Positions 52,404 through 60,557 of a DNA stretch of 64,000 nt are shown here, piece by piece. The DNA is from Pseudomonas alcaliphila JAB1. Its GTDB lineage: Bacteria; Pseudomonadota; Gammaproteobacteria; Pseudomonadales; Pseudomonadaceae. The stretch's first letter is position 1. The number at the start of each line of letters is the position of its first letter. Where the stretch lies: contig NZ_CP016162.1 in NCBI RefSeq assembly GCF_001941865.1, forward strand, positions 434,001-498,000. The letters run 5' to 3'. The position numbers and the translations under genes were made by a program. Under the pieces are notes generated by a model. The model saw nothing but the letters and a program-made list of their open reading frames with translations, was not told the origin of the DNA and did no database searches.

Positions 52404-53348
52404 TTACAGCCCGACGTGTTTCTTCACGGCGGCAACGCCGTCCTGACCGTCAAAGGTGGTCACGCCGCTCAGCCACTGGTCGAGGATCGCCGGGTTGGCC
52501 TTGATCCACTCCTTGGCGACGTTCTGCGGGTTTTCCTTCTCCAGGACCTTTTCCATCAGCTGGCTTTCGATTTCGACGGTGAACTGCAGGTTGTTCAGCA
52601 GTTTGCCGACGTTGACGCAGCGCGCTTCGTAATCCGGCGGTACCACGGTGTAGACCTTGGCCGCGCCGTAGTCGGGACCGAACACGTCATCACCGCCGGA
52701 GAGGTAAGTGATGTCGTATTGGGTGTTCATCGGGTGCGGTGCCCAGCCAAGGAAGACCACGGGTTCTTTCTTCCTGATCGCGCGCGATACCTGCACCAGC
52801 ATGCCGGCTTCGCTGGACTCGACCATGCGGAAGTCGCCGAGGTCGAACTGGTTGTTCTTGATCATGCCGTCGATCAGCAGATTGCCGTCGTTACCCGGCT
52901 CGATGCCATAGATCTTGCCGCCCAGCTGATCCTTGAACTTGGCGATGTCCTGGAAGCTCTTCAGGCCGGCTTCGGCCGCGTAGGTCGGCACGGCCAGGGT
53001 GTACTTGGCACCCTCGAGGTTGGCCTTGGGCAGTACCTTGACGCCATCGTCCTTGAGGAATGGCTCGATCACCGAGTCCATCGACGGTGCCCAATAGCCG
53101 AGGAACACATCGACCTGGCCGCTCTTCACGCCGGTGAAGGCGATGGGGACCGAGGCCATGATCTTGCGCGGCTGATAGCCCAGACCTTCGACCAGGGTCA
53201 TGGCCACACCCGTGGTGGCGGCGATGTCGGCCCAGCCAATCTCGGCAAAACGCACCTGCTTGCAGCTCGCCGGCTCCGCGGCCATGGCGCCCTGCATCAG
53301 TGCGCAGGACAGCAGGCCGATGGCGGCAGTGGTCTTGATCATTTTCAT
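52404..53348 (-). CDS. cbcX: Choline ABC transporter substrate-binding protein
   Basis: 314 aa. Signal peptide about 1-24, then the ChoX/CbcX fold. The choline box known from ChoX of Sinorhizobium (Trp, Asp, Trp, Tyr, Trp) is intact here: Trp39 and Asp41 (IGWADI), Trp86 (GYWAPS), Tyr116 (AKYTLAV) and Trp202 (LGWAPHP). Last gene of the cbcV-cbcW-cbcX unit, 29 bp after cbcW. ATG 53348 follows AGGGAA; ATG 53342 is a possible alternative. Confidence 0.93.
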   Translation of the reverse strand: MKMIKTTAAIGLLSCALMQGAMAAEPASCKQVRFAEIGWADIAATTGVAMTLVEGLGYQPRKIMASVPIAFTGVKSGQVDVFLGYWAPSMDSVIEPFLKDDGVKVLPKANLEGAKYTLAVPTYAAEAGLKSFQDIAKFKDQLGGKIYGIEPGNDGNLLIDGMIKNNQFDLGDFRMVESSEAGMLVQVSRAIRKKEPVVFLGWAPHPMNTQYDITYLSGGDDVFGPDYGAAKVYTVVPPDYEARCVNVGKLLNNLQFTVEIESQLMEKVLEKENPQNVAKEWIKANPAILDQWLSGVTTFDGQDGVAAVKKHVGL

Positions 53349-53377
53349 CTGCGGTTCCCTGTGAAGTGAAAAAATGT

Positions 53378-54256
53378 TTACTGGCGCTGCAGCTTGCCGC
53401 TGAACCAGGCAAAGATGCCGCCGCGGGCGGTCTGCTTGGTGCCGAAGCTTTCAGTGATGCGGTCGAGAATGATCGCCAGCAGCACCACGGCCATGCCGCT
53501 TTCGAAGCCTAGCCCGATGTCCAGGCGCTGGATACTCGCCAGTACATCGTTACCCAGGCCACCGGCGCCGACCATCGAGGCGATGATCACCATCGACAGG
53601 GCCATCATGATGGTCTGGTTGACCCCGGCCATGATCGACGGCATGGCGTTGGGCAGTTGTACCTTGAACAGCAGCTGGCGGCTGGTGCAGCCGAAGGACT
53701 GGCCGGCCTCGACGATTTCCTTGTTCACCTGGCGAATGCCCAGGCTGGTCAGGCGCACCGCTGGCGGCATGGCGAAGATCACCGTGGCGATGATGCCGGG
53801 CACGCGGCCGAGGCCGAAGAGCATGGCCGCTGGAATCAGGTAGACGAACGCCGGCATGGTCTGCATGAAGTCGAGGATCGGCCGGATGATGGTCGCCACG
53901 CGCTCGCTCTTGGCAGCCCAGATGCCCAGCGGGATGCCCAGCAGCAGGCTGATCAACGTCGAGGAGAAGGTCAGGCCGAGGGTGACCACGGTCTGCTCCC
54001 AGAAGCCGGTCATGACGATCAGGATGAAGGCCACGGCGGTGAATACCGCGAAGCGTGCGCCGATGCGCCACAGGCCGAGGGCGACGAAGATGGCGATCAG
54101 CAGCCAGGCCGGCGGCAGCATGAGCAAGGCTTCGATGCCTTCGGAGAAACCGCTGACCAGTTTGCCGATGCTGTCGAAGGCACCACTGTAGTTGTCCAGC
54201 AGGTGCTGGACGACGTCGTTGACCCAGCTACCCAGGTCGAGTTTCTTGTCACTCAT
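53378..54256 (-). CDS. cbcW: Choline/betaine ABC transporter permease
   Basis: 292 aa. Six or seven membrane helices in the middle (about 45-270) with the permease EAA-like loop (EIVEAGQSFGCTSRQLLFKVQLP near 183-205). OpuAB/ProW type; exists as one gene for a homodimer. Overlaps cbcV by 8 bp, so is coupled to it. Confidence 0.93.
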   Translation of the reverse strand: MSDKKLDLGSWVNDVVQHLLDNYSGAFDSIGKLVSGFSEGIEALLMLPPAWLLIAIFVALGLWRIGARFAVFTAVAFILIVMTGFWEQTVVTLGLTFSSTLISLLLGIPLGIWAAKSERVATIIRPILDFMQTMPAFVYLIPAAMLFGLGRVPGIIATVIFAMPPAVRLTSLGIRQVNKEIVEAGQSFGCTSRQLLFKVQLPNAMPSIMAGVNQTIMMALSMVIIASMVGAGGLGNDVLASIQRLDIGLGFESGMAVVLLAIILDRITESFGTKQTARGGIFAWFSGKLQRQ

Positions 54257-55454
54257 GGGATTCCCCCTGCAGTCGGGTCAGCAGACGGCCCTTGCTGATA
54301 GCGCCGCAGTAATGGCCTTCGGCGTCCACCACCGGGATCGGACCTTCGTTGTCCACCAGGCGCGTGATGACGTGCTCCAGCGGCATGTCCTCGGGTACCG
54401 GCACCACCTGCTTGAGCGCATCCGCTTCGAGTGGTCTGGGCTCGTCGCCGTCGACCATCAGGGCGATCTTCTCCAGGCTGATGGAGCCCTGGAAATGGTT
54501 GTCCTCGTCGACGATGAAGGCGTAGTGCTTGTCCAGCGCCTGCAGCTCCTTGCAGATCATTGCCGCGTCCGGCGCCCTGCCGTTGTGCACGTAGGTCGGC
54601 ACGCTGTCGGCCTTGAGCTGGCCGGCGGTGAGGTAGCGGCTGGTGTCGACGGTGTCGAAGAAGTTGCGCACGTACTCGTTGGCCGGCTTCTCGATCAGCT
54701 CCTGCGGGGTGCCGACCTGGATCAGCTTGCCGCCTTCCATGATGCCGATGCGGGTACCGATGCGCATGGCTTCTTCGATATCGTGGGAGACGAAGATGAT
54801 GGTGCGGCGATGGGTCTTCTGCAGCTCCAGCAGCACGTCCTGCATCTCGCGGCGCTTGAGCGGGTCGAGGGCGGAGAATGCCTCGTCCATGATGATCATC
54901 GACGGGTTGACCGTCAGCGCGCGGGCCAGGCCTACACGTTGCTGCATGCCGCCGGAGAGTTCGTGCGGGTACTTGTGAGCGAAGGTGTCCAGGCCAACCT
55001 GCTTGAGCACTTCCATGGCGCGCTTCTCGCGCTCCTTGCGGCCGGTGCCGGCCACTTCCAGGCCGAAGGCCGCGTTATCCAGCACGCTGCGCGAAGGCAT
55101 CAGGGCGAAGGACTGGAAGACCATACTCATGTCGCGCCGGCGCAGGTCGATCAGTTGCGATTGCGGCAGCTTGGCCACGTTTTGGCCATCGATGTAGACG
55201 TCACCGGCGCTGGGTTCGACCAGGCGGTTGATCAGACGGATCAGGGTGGATTTGCCAGAGCCGGACAGGCCCATGAGGACGAAGATCTCGCCCTCTTCGA
55301 CACTGAACGACACATCGCTGACGCCGATCACGGCGCCTTTCTCGGCCAGAATCCTCTCCTTGCTCCAGCCTTCCTTGAGCAGGTCGATGGCTTCTTGTGG
55401 GTTGGGGCCGAAAACCTTGTACAGGTGTTCGACCACGATCTTTCCAGACTGCAT
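54249..55454 (-). CDS. cbcV: Choline/betaine ABC transporter ATPase
   Basis: 401 aa. Walker A GLSGSGKST near 63-71, Q-loop in FQSFALMP, signature LSGGM near 166, Walker B MIIMDEAF near 186-193. Two CBS domains occupy about residues 280-395, the OpuAA-type osmosensory or nucleotide-responsive tail. ATG 55454 (MQSGKIVVEHLYKVFG); the longer reading to 55763 is unlikely because family members start here. First gene of cbcVWX, preceded by a 975-bp gene-free region. Confidence 0.94.
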   Translation of the reverse strand: MQSGKIVVEHLYKVFGPNPQEAIDLLKEGWSKERILAEKGAVIGVSDVSFSVEEGEIFVLMGLSGSGKSTLIRLINRLVEPSAGDVYIDGQNVAKLPQSQLIDLRRRDMSMVFQSFALMPSRSVLDNAAFGLEVAGTGRKEREKRAMEVLKQVGLDTFAHKYPHELSGGMQQRVGLARALTVNPSMIIMDEAFSALDPLKRREMQDVLLELQKTHRRTIIFVSHDIEEAMRIGTRIGIMEGGKLIQVGTPQELIEKPANEYVRNFFDTVDTSRYLTAGQLKADSVPTYVHNGRAPDAAMICKELQALDKHYAFIVDEDNHFQGSISLEKIALMVDGDEPRPLEADALKQVVPVPEDMPLEHVITRLVDNEGPIPVVDAEGHYCGAISKGRLLTRLQGESHE

Positions 55455-56429
55455 GGGACGTTTCCCCTTCAATCGGCATCCAGTTCGCGCTGGCACGGCT
55501 GGGCACGCATCGTAGAAGCGTAGATCAGCTGTGTCAGGCCTCTGATACCTGTGTGGGTGTTTGCTGAGTTTCGAGGTTGGCGAACGTTTCGCGGCAGGCG
55601 TCGAGTGTGGCGCTCGGGCACGCTGCAGCGCACGCGGCTGGTGGCAAAAATTGCCCGCTGCGTCGTTGCAACCTGTTGATGAGTGACCACTGTCTTGCCG
55701 TGCTGCAAACCGCTTTCCAAACCCTCTGGCAGTGTTTCGAAGCCCATTCCCTTGGGGATTCATGCGTCGTCCTGGCGCATGCGTACATCCGAAATTTCTT
55801 GTTGGGCTGGCGCCCTATCGATGGTGGGCCAGCGCTTGTATGTTCTTCGGTCCGGGGCGGTGAGCCCCAGTCTGCCGTTCCCCTCGGGAAGCGGCAGCGA
55901 CGTTATCGGCTGACTCAACGATATAGTCTTGGGGTCTGCGCAATTATCGGTTTGCGACCCTGACGTGTTGGGCGACGACATGGTCCGTCACACCCCGTGT
56001 TTTTCCATGTTCTCGCCGTTTTCCGGGCTCCTGAAAGCACTGTGTGATGCCGTTTCGAATAGCGCTCGATGTGAGCATCGAGAAGCGCTTTCGAGAGCGT
56101 GCTTTAAAAACCTTAACAGACTTTTTCGTCCCTTGGCCAAGGCTGAAAGCCGCGCCGGTGCTGGTTTTCAGCTCTTCAGGCGAGGCGCAGGCGGCGTAGT
56201 GCGGGGGCTGCGGCGATGTTGAAAAAAATTTACAGCGAAAGGTGCTGTAGTGCCGAAAGTCGCTGAAAAATCGAAAGGCGGCGCAATGTGACCGGTTGGT
56301 CACGCCTGGTTCATGTCGCGAACCTGGGCGTGATTCTCGACAAGACGATGGAAAACCCTTTCGAGCTGCCAGGTGATCTTTGTTGTCTGCCATTTTTATT
56401 GGTTTTTCTCGGCTATTTCGTCGAATTTA
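55455..56429. other. 975-bp noncoding region upstream of cbcVWX
   Basis: No ORF here looks coding in any frame. Seen: a hairpin with CTCGATG/CATCGAG arms (56065-56082) inside flanking AGCGCT repeats, followed by TTTAAAAACC; a T-rich stretch 56380-56410 towards the neighbouring gene. It should hold the cbc promoter and GbdR sites (GbdR activates cbc genes in P. aeruginosa), but I cannot place these reliably. Confidence 0.5.
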
Positions 56430-57374
56430 TCAGTCATTTTCTGCCAGTGATACGTCGAACACCTTGCTGACAGGGCCACCTTGATAGCGCGTCACGCCTT
56501 CCAGCCAGGCCGCAATCATCTGCGGGTTGTCTTCGATCCACTGCTTGGCCACGCGACGGCGGTTGGTATTGCCTTCCAGTACGGTGCTCATCAACTGGTT
56601 TTCTGCGCTGATGGTGAAGGTCATATTGCGAAAAAGCCGAGCCAGGTTGGGGCACTGCGCGCTCAACCCGCCGCGTGCCACTGTGTTGACCTGCGCCGCT
56701 CCGTAATTGGGGCCGAAATAATCATCACCACCGGCCAGATAGTTCATCTTCAGACGCTCGTTCATCGGGTGCGGTTCCCAACCGAGAAATACCGCCCATT
56801 TGCCCAGGCGTTGAGCACGCTCGACATGGTTGAGCATGCCGCTTTCACTCGACTCGACCAGGCTGAAACCTGCCAGACCGAAGGTGTTGTCGCGAATCAT
56901 GCCCTTGACCATCTCGTTGCCTTCGTTGCCCGGTTCGATGCCGAAGATCTGCCCACCGAGTTCGTCCTTGAAGCGATGGATGTCGGCGAAATCCTTCAGT
57001 CCGCCCTCGTAGCCTGGCGTCAGTACCGCCAGGGTGTAACGCACCGTCGGCAGGTTGGTGTGCAGCTTCTCGATCCTGCCGCTGTCCAGGTGAGGCTGCA
57101 CCAGTTCACTCTGGGCCGGCATCCAGTTACCCAGGAACACGTCCAGCTGGCCTTCGGACAATCCGCGATACGTATCGGGCAACGACATGCGGCGTATCTG
57201 CGTGCGATAGCCGAGCTCGCCCAGTATCAGACGGGCAACGGCGGTGGTCATGGTGATGTCGGTCCAGCCGACATCGCTCAGGCGCACTAGCTCGCAGCGC
57301 TCGGCTTCTTTGGCGTGCAGGGCGGTGGAGGAGGTGAGGGCGATCACCAGCAGCCAGCGAGCAAATCTGTTCAT
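56430..57374 (-). CDS. Second choline-type substrate-binding protein (CbcX paralogue)
   Basis: 314 aa, same length as CbcX and clearly related across the full length. Signal peptide about 1-21 (TALHA cut). Every choline-box residue is kept: Trp37 and Asp39 (VGWTDI), Trp84 (GNWMPA), Tyr113 (VRYTLAV) and Trp199 (LGWEPHP). Choline or a close analogue is the likely ligand. It has no permease or ATPase of its own, so it probably shares CbcVW. It is 975 bp upstream of cbcV on the same strand and 695 bp from gbdR. Confidence 0.87.
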   Translation of the reverse strand: MNRFARWLLVIALTSSTALHAKEAERCELVRLSDVGWTDITMTTAVARLILGELGYRTQIRRMSLPDTYRGLSEGQLDVFLGNWMPAQSELVQPHLDSGRIEKLHTNLPTVRYTLAVLTPGYEGGLKDFADIHRFKDELGGQIFGIEPGNEGNEMVKGMIRDNTFGLAGFSLVESSESGMLNHVERAQRLGKWAVFLGWEPHPMNERLKMNYLAGGDDYFGPNYGAAQVNTVARGGLSAQCPNLARLFRNMTFTISAENQLMSTVLEGNTNRRRVAKQWIEDNPQMIAAWLEGVTRYQGGPVSKVFDVSLAEND

Positions 57375-58069
57375 GGGGTGTGCCTCTGTTCGGGCGGCTG
57401 GAGCCGCTGGAAGATTCCTGGAGCGGGCAATTGGCTATTTCACAGCAAGAGGTGGGCCGCACCCTGGGCGAGAAACGACACCGGCATGTCGAGAAAAGAC
57501 CCCGACACGGACGGTTCAGCGCGGCGTGATTGGATATGCATGAGTCGGTTGGAGAGCTGGGCGCGCTGGCGAAAGTTGGATCATCGCGAACCTGTTGCGG
57601 ATTCGTCAGGCTGTTCTTCTCCATGTGCTCCTGGCGGCTGGCACGCCAGCGAGCGGTGACCTTTGCTGGTGCAGCGATTCTGGCAAAGCCGCCGCTTCGC
57701 GAGCTTTTGGTGCGACGCTTGCGGACATCGATTTCCTCAGGTGTGACCGAGCGGTCGCTGTTGTTACCGCTCGTCCGTTACTGACAGCCAGAGACGCCGT
57801 AGCAGGCCGCTCAGTCTGTGCTACCGAAATGCTCAAAGCCTTGCGCAAAGAGGCTTTGAGAGCGTTTCGCAAACCCTGAAAACAGGGGCAAGGAGTCCGT
57901 CTGGCGCGCCATGCATTGAAGGTTCAGTTTTTATTGAACGCTTGATCAATTTAGGCATGACCTTTGCGTAGAGATGCATAGCCGCCCGGTTTTCAAACCT
58001 GGCCAGGATAAAACAGAGGCCCACTTCTAATTGGGCTCACACCGTGCTTAGCGTGAGAGGGTTCCATCA
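57375..58069. other. 695-bp noncoding region between the cbcX paralogue and gbdR
   Basis: Divergent promoter region. Seen: inverted repeat CTCAAAGCC/GGCTTTGAG (57832-57860) with 11-nt loop, the BetI-type site 57934-57949, and an AT-rich tract around 57920-57980. No believable coding sequence. The gbdR ATG is preceded by GAGAGGGTTCC. Confidence 0.5.
57934..57949. promoter_or_regulatory. BetI-type site upstream of gbdR
   Basis: TTGAACGCTTGATCAA, fitting the motif TTGAWCGNTYRATCAA shared with betI (51174) and betB (50269) sites. It lies 120 bp upstream of the gbdR start, in the AT-rich promoter segment. A weaker TGAAGGTTCA palindrome is 9 bp upstream. Confidence 0.6.
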
Positions 58070-59164
58070 ATGTCGCAGTTCAGCCAAGGGGCGCAACCCC
58101 AGAACCGTGTCGCCCAGTCCATCGGCTTCCTGCTCCTGGACAACTTCACCCTGATCTCCCTCGCCTCGGCGGTGGAACCCCTGCGCATGGCCAACCAGCT
58201 GTCCGGCAAGGAGCTGTTTCGCTGGCACACCCTGACTCATGATGGCCTGCCGGTCTGCGCCAGTGATGGCTTGCAGATCACCCCGGACGCCGCCATGCAA
58301 AGTGCTCCGGCGTTGGATGCGGTGATCGTCTGTGGTGGTGTGGATATTCAACACAGCGTCAAGCGTGAGCATGTCAGCTGGCTACAGTTGCAGGCGCGCC
58401 AGGGGCGCCTGCTCGGTGCGGTGTGCACCGGCAGTTGGGCGCTGGCCAAGGCCGGTCTGCTCGACGGCTACGATTGCAGCGTGCATTGGGAGTGCCTGGC
58501 CTCGATGCAGGAAGCCTTCCCGCGTGCGGCCATCACCACTCGCCTGTTCTCCATCGACCGCAATCGCCACACCTCCTCTGGCGGCACCGCGCCGATGGAC
58601 ATGATGCTGCACCTGATCGGCCAGCAGCATGGCCGCGAGCTGGCTGCCGGTATCTCCGAGATGTTCATCTACGAGCGCATCCGCAACGAGCAGGATCACC
58701 AGCGTGTGCCGCTCAAGCACATGCTTGGCAGCAACCAGCCCAAGCTGCAGGAAATCGTCGCGCTGATGGAGGCGAATCTCGAGGAGCCGATCGACCTCGA
58801 CGAGCTGGCCTGCTTCGTCGACATCTCCCGTCGTCAACTCGAGCGCCTGTTCCAGAAGTATCTGCACTGCTCGCCGTCGCGCTACTACCTCAAGCTGCGC
58901 CTGATTCGTGCGCGCCAGCTGCTCAAGCAGACCAGCATGTCGATCATCGAGGTGGCCTCGGTTTGCGGTTTCGTCTCCACCCCGCATTTCTCCAAGTGCT
59001 ACCGCGAGTACTTCGGCATTCCGCCGCGCGACGAGCGTGCCGGTCAACAGGGCAACAACCTGGTGATGTTGCTGCCGATTCCCGAGCATCAGGTCAACTC
59101 CAGCGCGGTGCTGGCGCTCAACCGTGCTCAAGGCGAGTCGACCTTCGCCAGCGTACGCATCTGA
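58070..59164 (+). CDS. gbdR: Glycine betaine/dimethylglycine-responsive activator GbdR
   Basis: 364 aa. N-terminal GATase1/DJ-1-like domain (residues about 15-190; VCGGVDIQHS, AVCTGSWALAKAGLLDG) and C-terminal AraC-type double HTH (about 225-330; CFVDISRRQLERLFQKY, VASVCGFVSTPHFSKCYREYFG). In Pseudomonas GbdR activates betaine and dimethylglycine catabolism and choline uptake genes. Divergent from the cbcX paralogue; convergent with the dgc genes. Its own promoter carries a BetI-type site. Confidence 0.94.
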   Translation: MSQFSQGAQPQNRVAQSIGFLLLDNFTLISLASAVEPLRMANQLSGKELFRWHTLTHDGLPVCASDGLQITPDAAMQSAPALDAVIVCGGVDIQHSVKREHVSWLQLQARQGRLLGAVCTGSWALAKAGLLDGYDCSVHWECLASMQEAFPRAAITTRLFSIDRNRHTSSGGTAPMDMMLHLIGQQHGRELAAGISEMFIYERIRNEQDHQRVPLKHMLGSNQPKLQEIVALMEANLEEPIDLDELACFVDISRRQLERLFQKYLHCSPSRYYLKLRLIRARQLLKQTSMSIIEVASVCGFVSTPHFSKCYREYFGIPPRDERAGQQGNNLVMLLPIPEHQVNSSAVLALNRAQGESTFASVRI

Positions 59165-59178
59165 ATCGAGCAGCAATG

Positions 59179-59210
59179 AAAACGGGGCGCCAGTGGCGCC
59201 CCGTTTTATT
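59179..59210 (+). terminator. Rho-independent terminator of gbdR
   Basis: 13-bp stem AAAACGGGGCGCC (59179-59191)/GGCGCCCCGTTTT (59195-59207), loop AGT, then ATTT. 15 bp past the stop codon. Confidence 0.92.
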
Positions 59211-59242
59211 TGGCGTCGCAGCTAAAGCCGTCTGCGCCGGAT

Positions 59243-59367
59243 GTAGGGTGGGCTTTAGCCCACCACTCTGTGGCCTTCCGGCTTCACTGTCACCCTTATG
59301 GATTGGAAGTCCGATTTTTGGTTGATCCCATCCATGCATGCCTTTGGTGGGCTGAAGCCCACCCTAC
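59243..59367. repeat. Facing pair of GTAGGGTGGGC repeats
   Basis: GTAGGGTGGGCTTTAGCCCA at the left end and its inverted copy TGGGCTGAAGCCCACCCTAC at the right end (59348-59367), 125 bp overall, with an unremarkable core. It fills the gbdR/dgc convergent gap. Same family as 4449-4525. Confidence 0.75.
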
Positions 59368-59404
59368 GGCTGATCTCCGCGCGTAGGGTGCGCCGTGGGA
59401 TCGA

Positions 59405-59662
59405 TCAAGCCGAAGCCGGCTTCGGCACCAGCGCTGGCAGCAGATGGCGGCTGATGGCTTCGCGTACGTTGGGCAGCAGGGTGGCGCTGCCGCCAAGCAG
59501 TTCTTCCACCAGATGGCGCAGGGCCACAGCGCGTTCTGCGCTGAGGCCGCTGACGGCCAGCTCGCAGGCCTGCTCGGGCGTCACGCCTGGTGGAATGCTC
59601 AGGCCCAGCGCGATCAGGCGCTCACGGAAGTCTTCCTGGTCGATCAGATCGGCATGCATCAT
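59405..59662 (-). CDS. Small protein of unknown function, last gene of the dgc-type cluster
   Basis: 85 aa. Acidic, helical, no signal peptide or membrane helix; MHADLIDQEDFRERLIALGL near the start and PGVTPEQACELAV near 25. ATG 59662 has AAGGAG at good spacing and is directly followed by a second ATG. It follows the etfB-like gene by 55 bp on the same strand and is likely part of dimethylglycine metabolism by position. No known family recognised. Confidence 0.68.
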   Translation of the reverse strand: MMHADLIDQEDFRERLIALGLSIPPGVTPEQACELAVSGLSAERAVALRHLVEELLGGSATLLPNVREAISRHLLPALVPKPASA

Positions 59663-59717
59663 GGTCGTGGCTCCTTGTGGCGAGGCAGGCGCTGCGCAGT
59701 TGGTCTTCAACCCTCGG

Positions 59718-60491
59718 TTAGCGCAGAACCCCTTCTTCGATCAATAGCTTGAAGATAGCCTCTGCACCCTCCTGTGGCGAGACATCCTTGAGCACCTGGC
59801 CGCCACCACCACTGGCTTTGGCCGTGGCCGCCTTCATCCGTTCCGCCCCCGTTTTCGCCCTGATCACCTTGAGGCGTTTGGGCCGTGGTTTGGCCGGTTG
59901 CAAGGTGGCGCCGGCCAGCAGCAGGTCGTCCACCACCGTCACCTCATGAGCCTCGATCTGCCCGCGCCGTGCCGGGCCAAAGGCACTCTGGCGGGCGACC
60001 GGAGCGGCGTTGTCGACGCTGGCCACGCAGGGCAGGCGTACCTTGAGCCGGCGCCTCTGGCCACGCGGCAGTGCTTGCAGCACCTGGGCCACGCCATTCT
60101 CGACCTTCTCCACTTCGGCGAGGCCGACCACCATCGGCCAGCCCAGACGCTCGGCCAGCAGGAACGGCAGCATGCCGGAGCCTTCGCCGGTTTCCGCCTG
60201 GCTGCCGGTGAGTACCAGCTGCGTGCGGCTGCCTTGCAGATAGTCGACCAGCAGCGGCAGGGCGTCGGCACCTTCGGGCTGTTCCAGCACATCGAGCTGT
60301 TCCAGGCCCATACCCAGGTAGCCGCGCAGGGCTTCGGCCTGAGGGTCGCCGGCATGCAGCAGTTGCAGGTTCTGTCCGGCCAGACGCAGGCCCAGCTCGA
60401 CCGCACGGGCGTCCTGCTCGGCACGCCGCGGGCGACCCGAGGTCGGGTGGGCGCCGACCGAGACCAGGGCGACGATATTCAGATCAGTCAT
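59718..60491 (-). CDS. Electron transfer flavoprotein beta subunit-like protein (dgc cluster)
   Basis: 257 aa. EtfB fold: N-terminal VALVSVGAHPTSGRPRR region, LLHAGDPQAEALR, AETGEGSGMLPFLLAERLGWP near 105-125 which binds AMP/FAD in ETF, and a Lys/Arg-rich C-terminus. More divergent than housekeeping EtfB. Together with the EtfA-like and DgcB proteins it should carry electrons from dimethylglycine (and perhaps sarcosine) oxidation to quinone. ATG 60491. Confidence 0.85.
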   Translation of the reverse strand: MTDLNIVALVSVGAHPTSGRPRRAEQDARAVELGLRLAGQNLQLLHAGDPQAEALRGYLGMGLEQLDVLEQPEGADALPLLVDYLQGSRTQLVLTGSQAETGEGSGMLPFLLAERLGWPMVVGLAEVEKVENGVAQVLQALPRGQRRRLKVRLPCVASVDNAAPVARQSAFGPARRGQIEAHEVTVVDDLLLAGATLQPAKPRPKRLKVIRAKTGAERMKAATAKASGGGGQVLKDVSPQEGAEAIFKLLIEEGVLR

Positions 60492-60500
60492 GGTGTCCCC

Positions 60501-60557
60501 GTAGCCCGGATGCAATCCGGGAAAGCTGGTGGTGAACCCGGATTTCATCCGGGCTAC
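60501..60557. repeat. GTAGCCCGGAT inverted repeat between etfA-like and etfB-like genes
   Basis: GTAGCCCGGATGCAATCCGG (60501-60520) and, inverted, GATTTCATCCGGGCTAC to 60557. The TAG of the right end (60556-60554 on the minus strand) is the stop codon of the etfA-like gene. Confidence 0.75.

Noticed and set aside
55944..56393. 149-codon minus-strand frame in the 975-bp gap
   Set aside because: Composition (many Ser/Arg/Phe, scattered Cys) is unlike any neighbour, no ribosome-binding site, no family.
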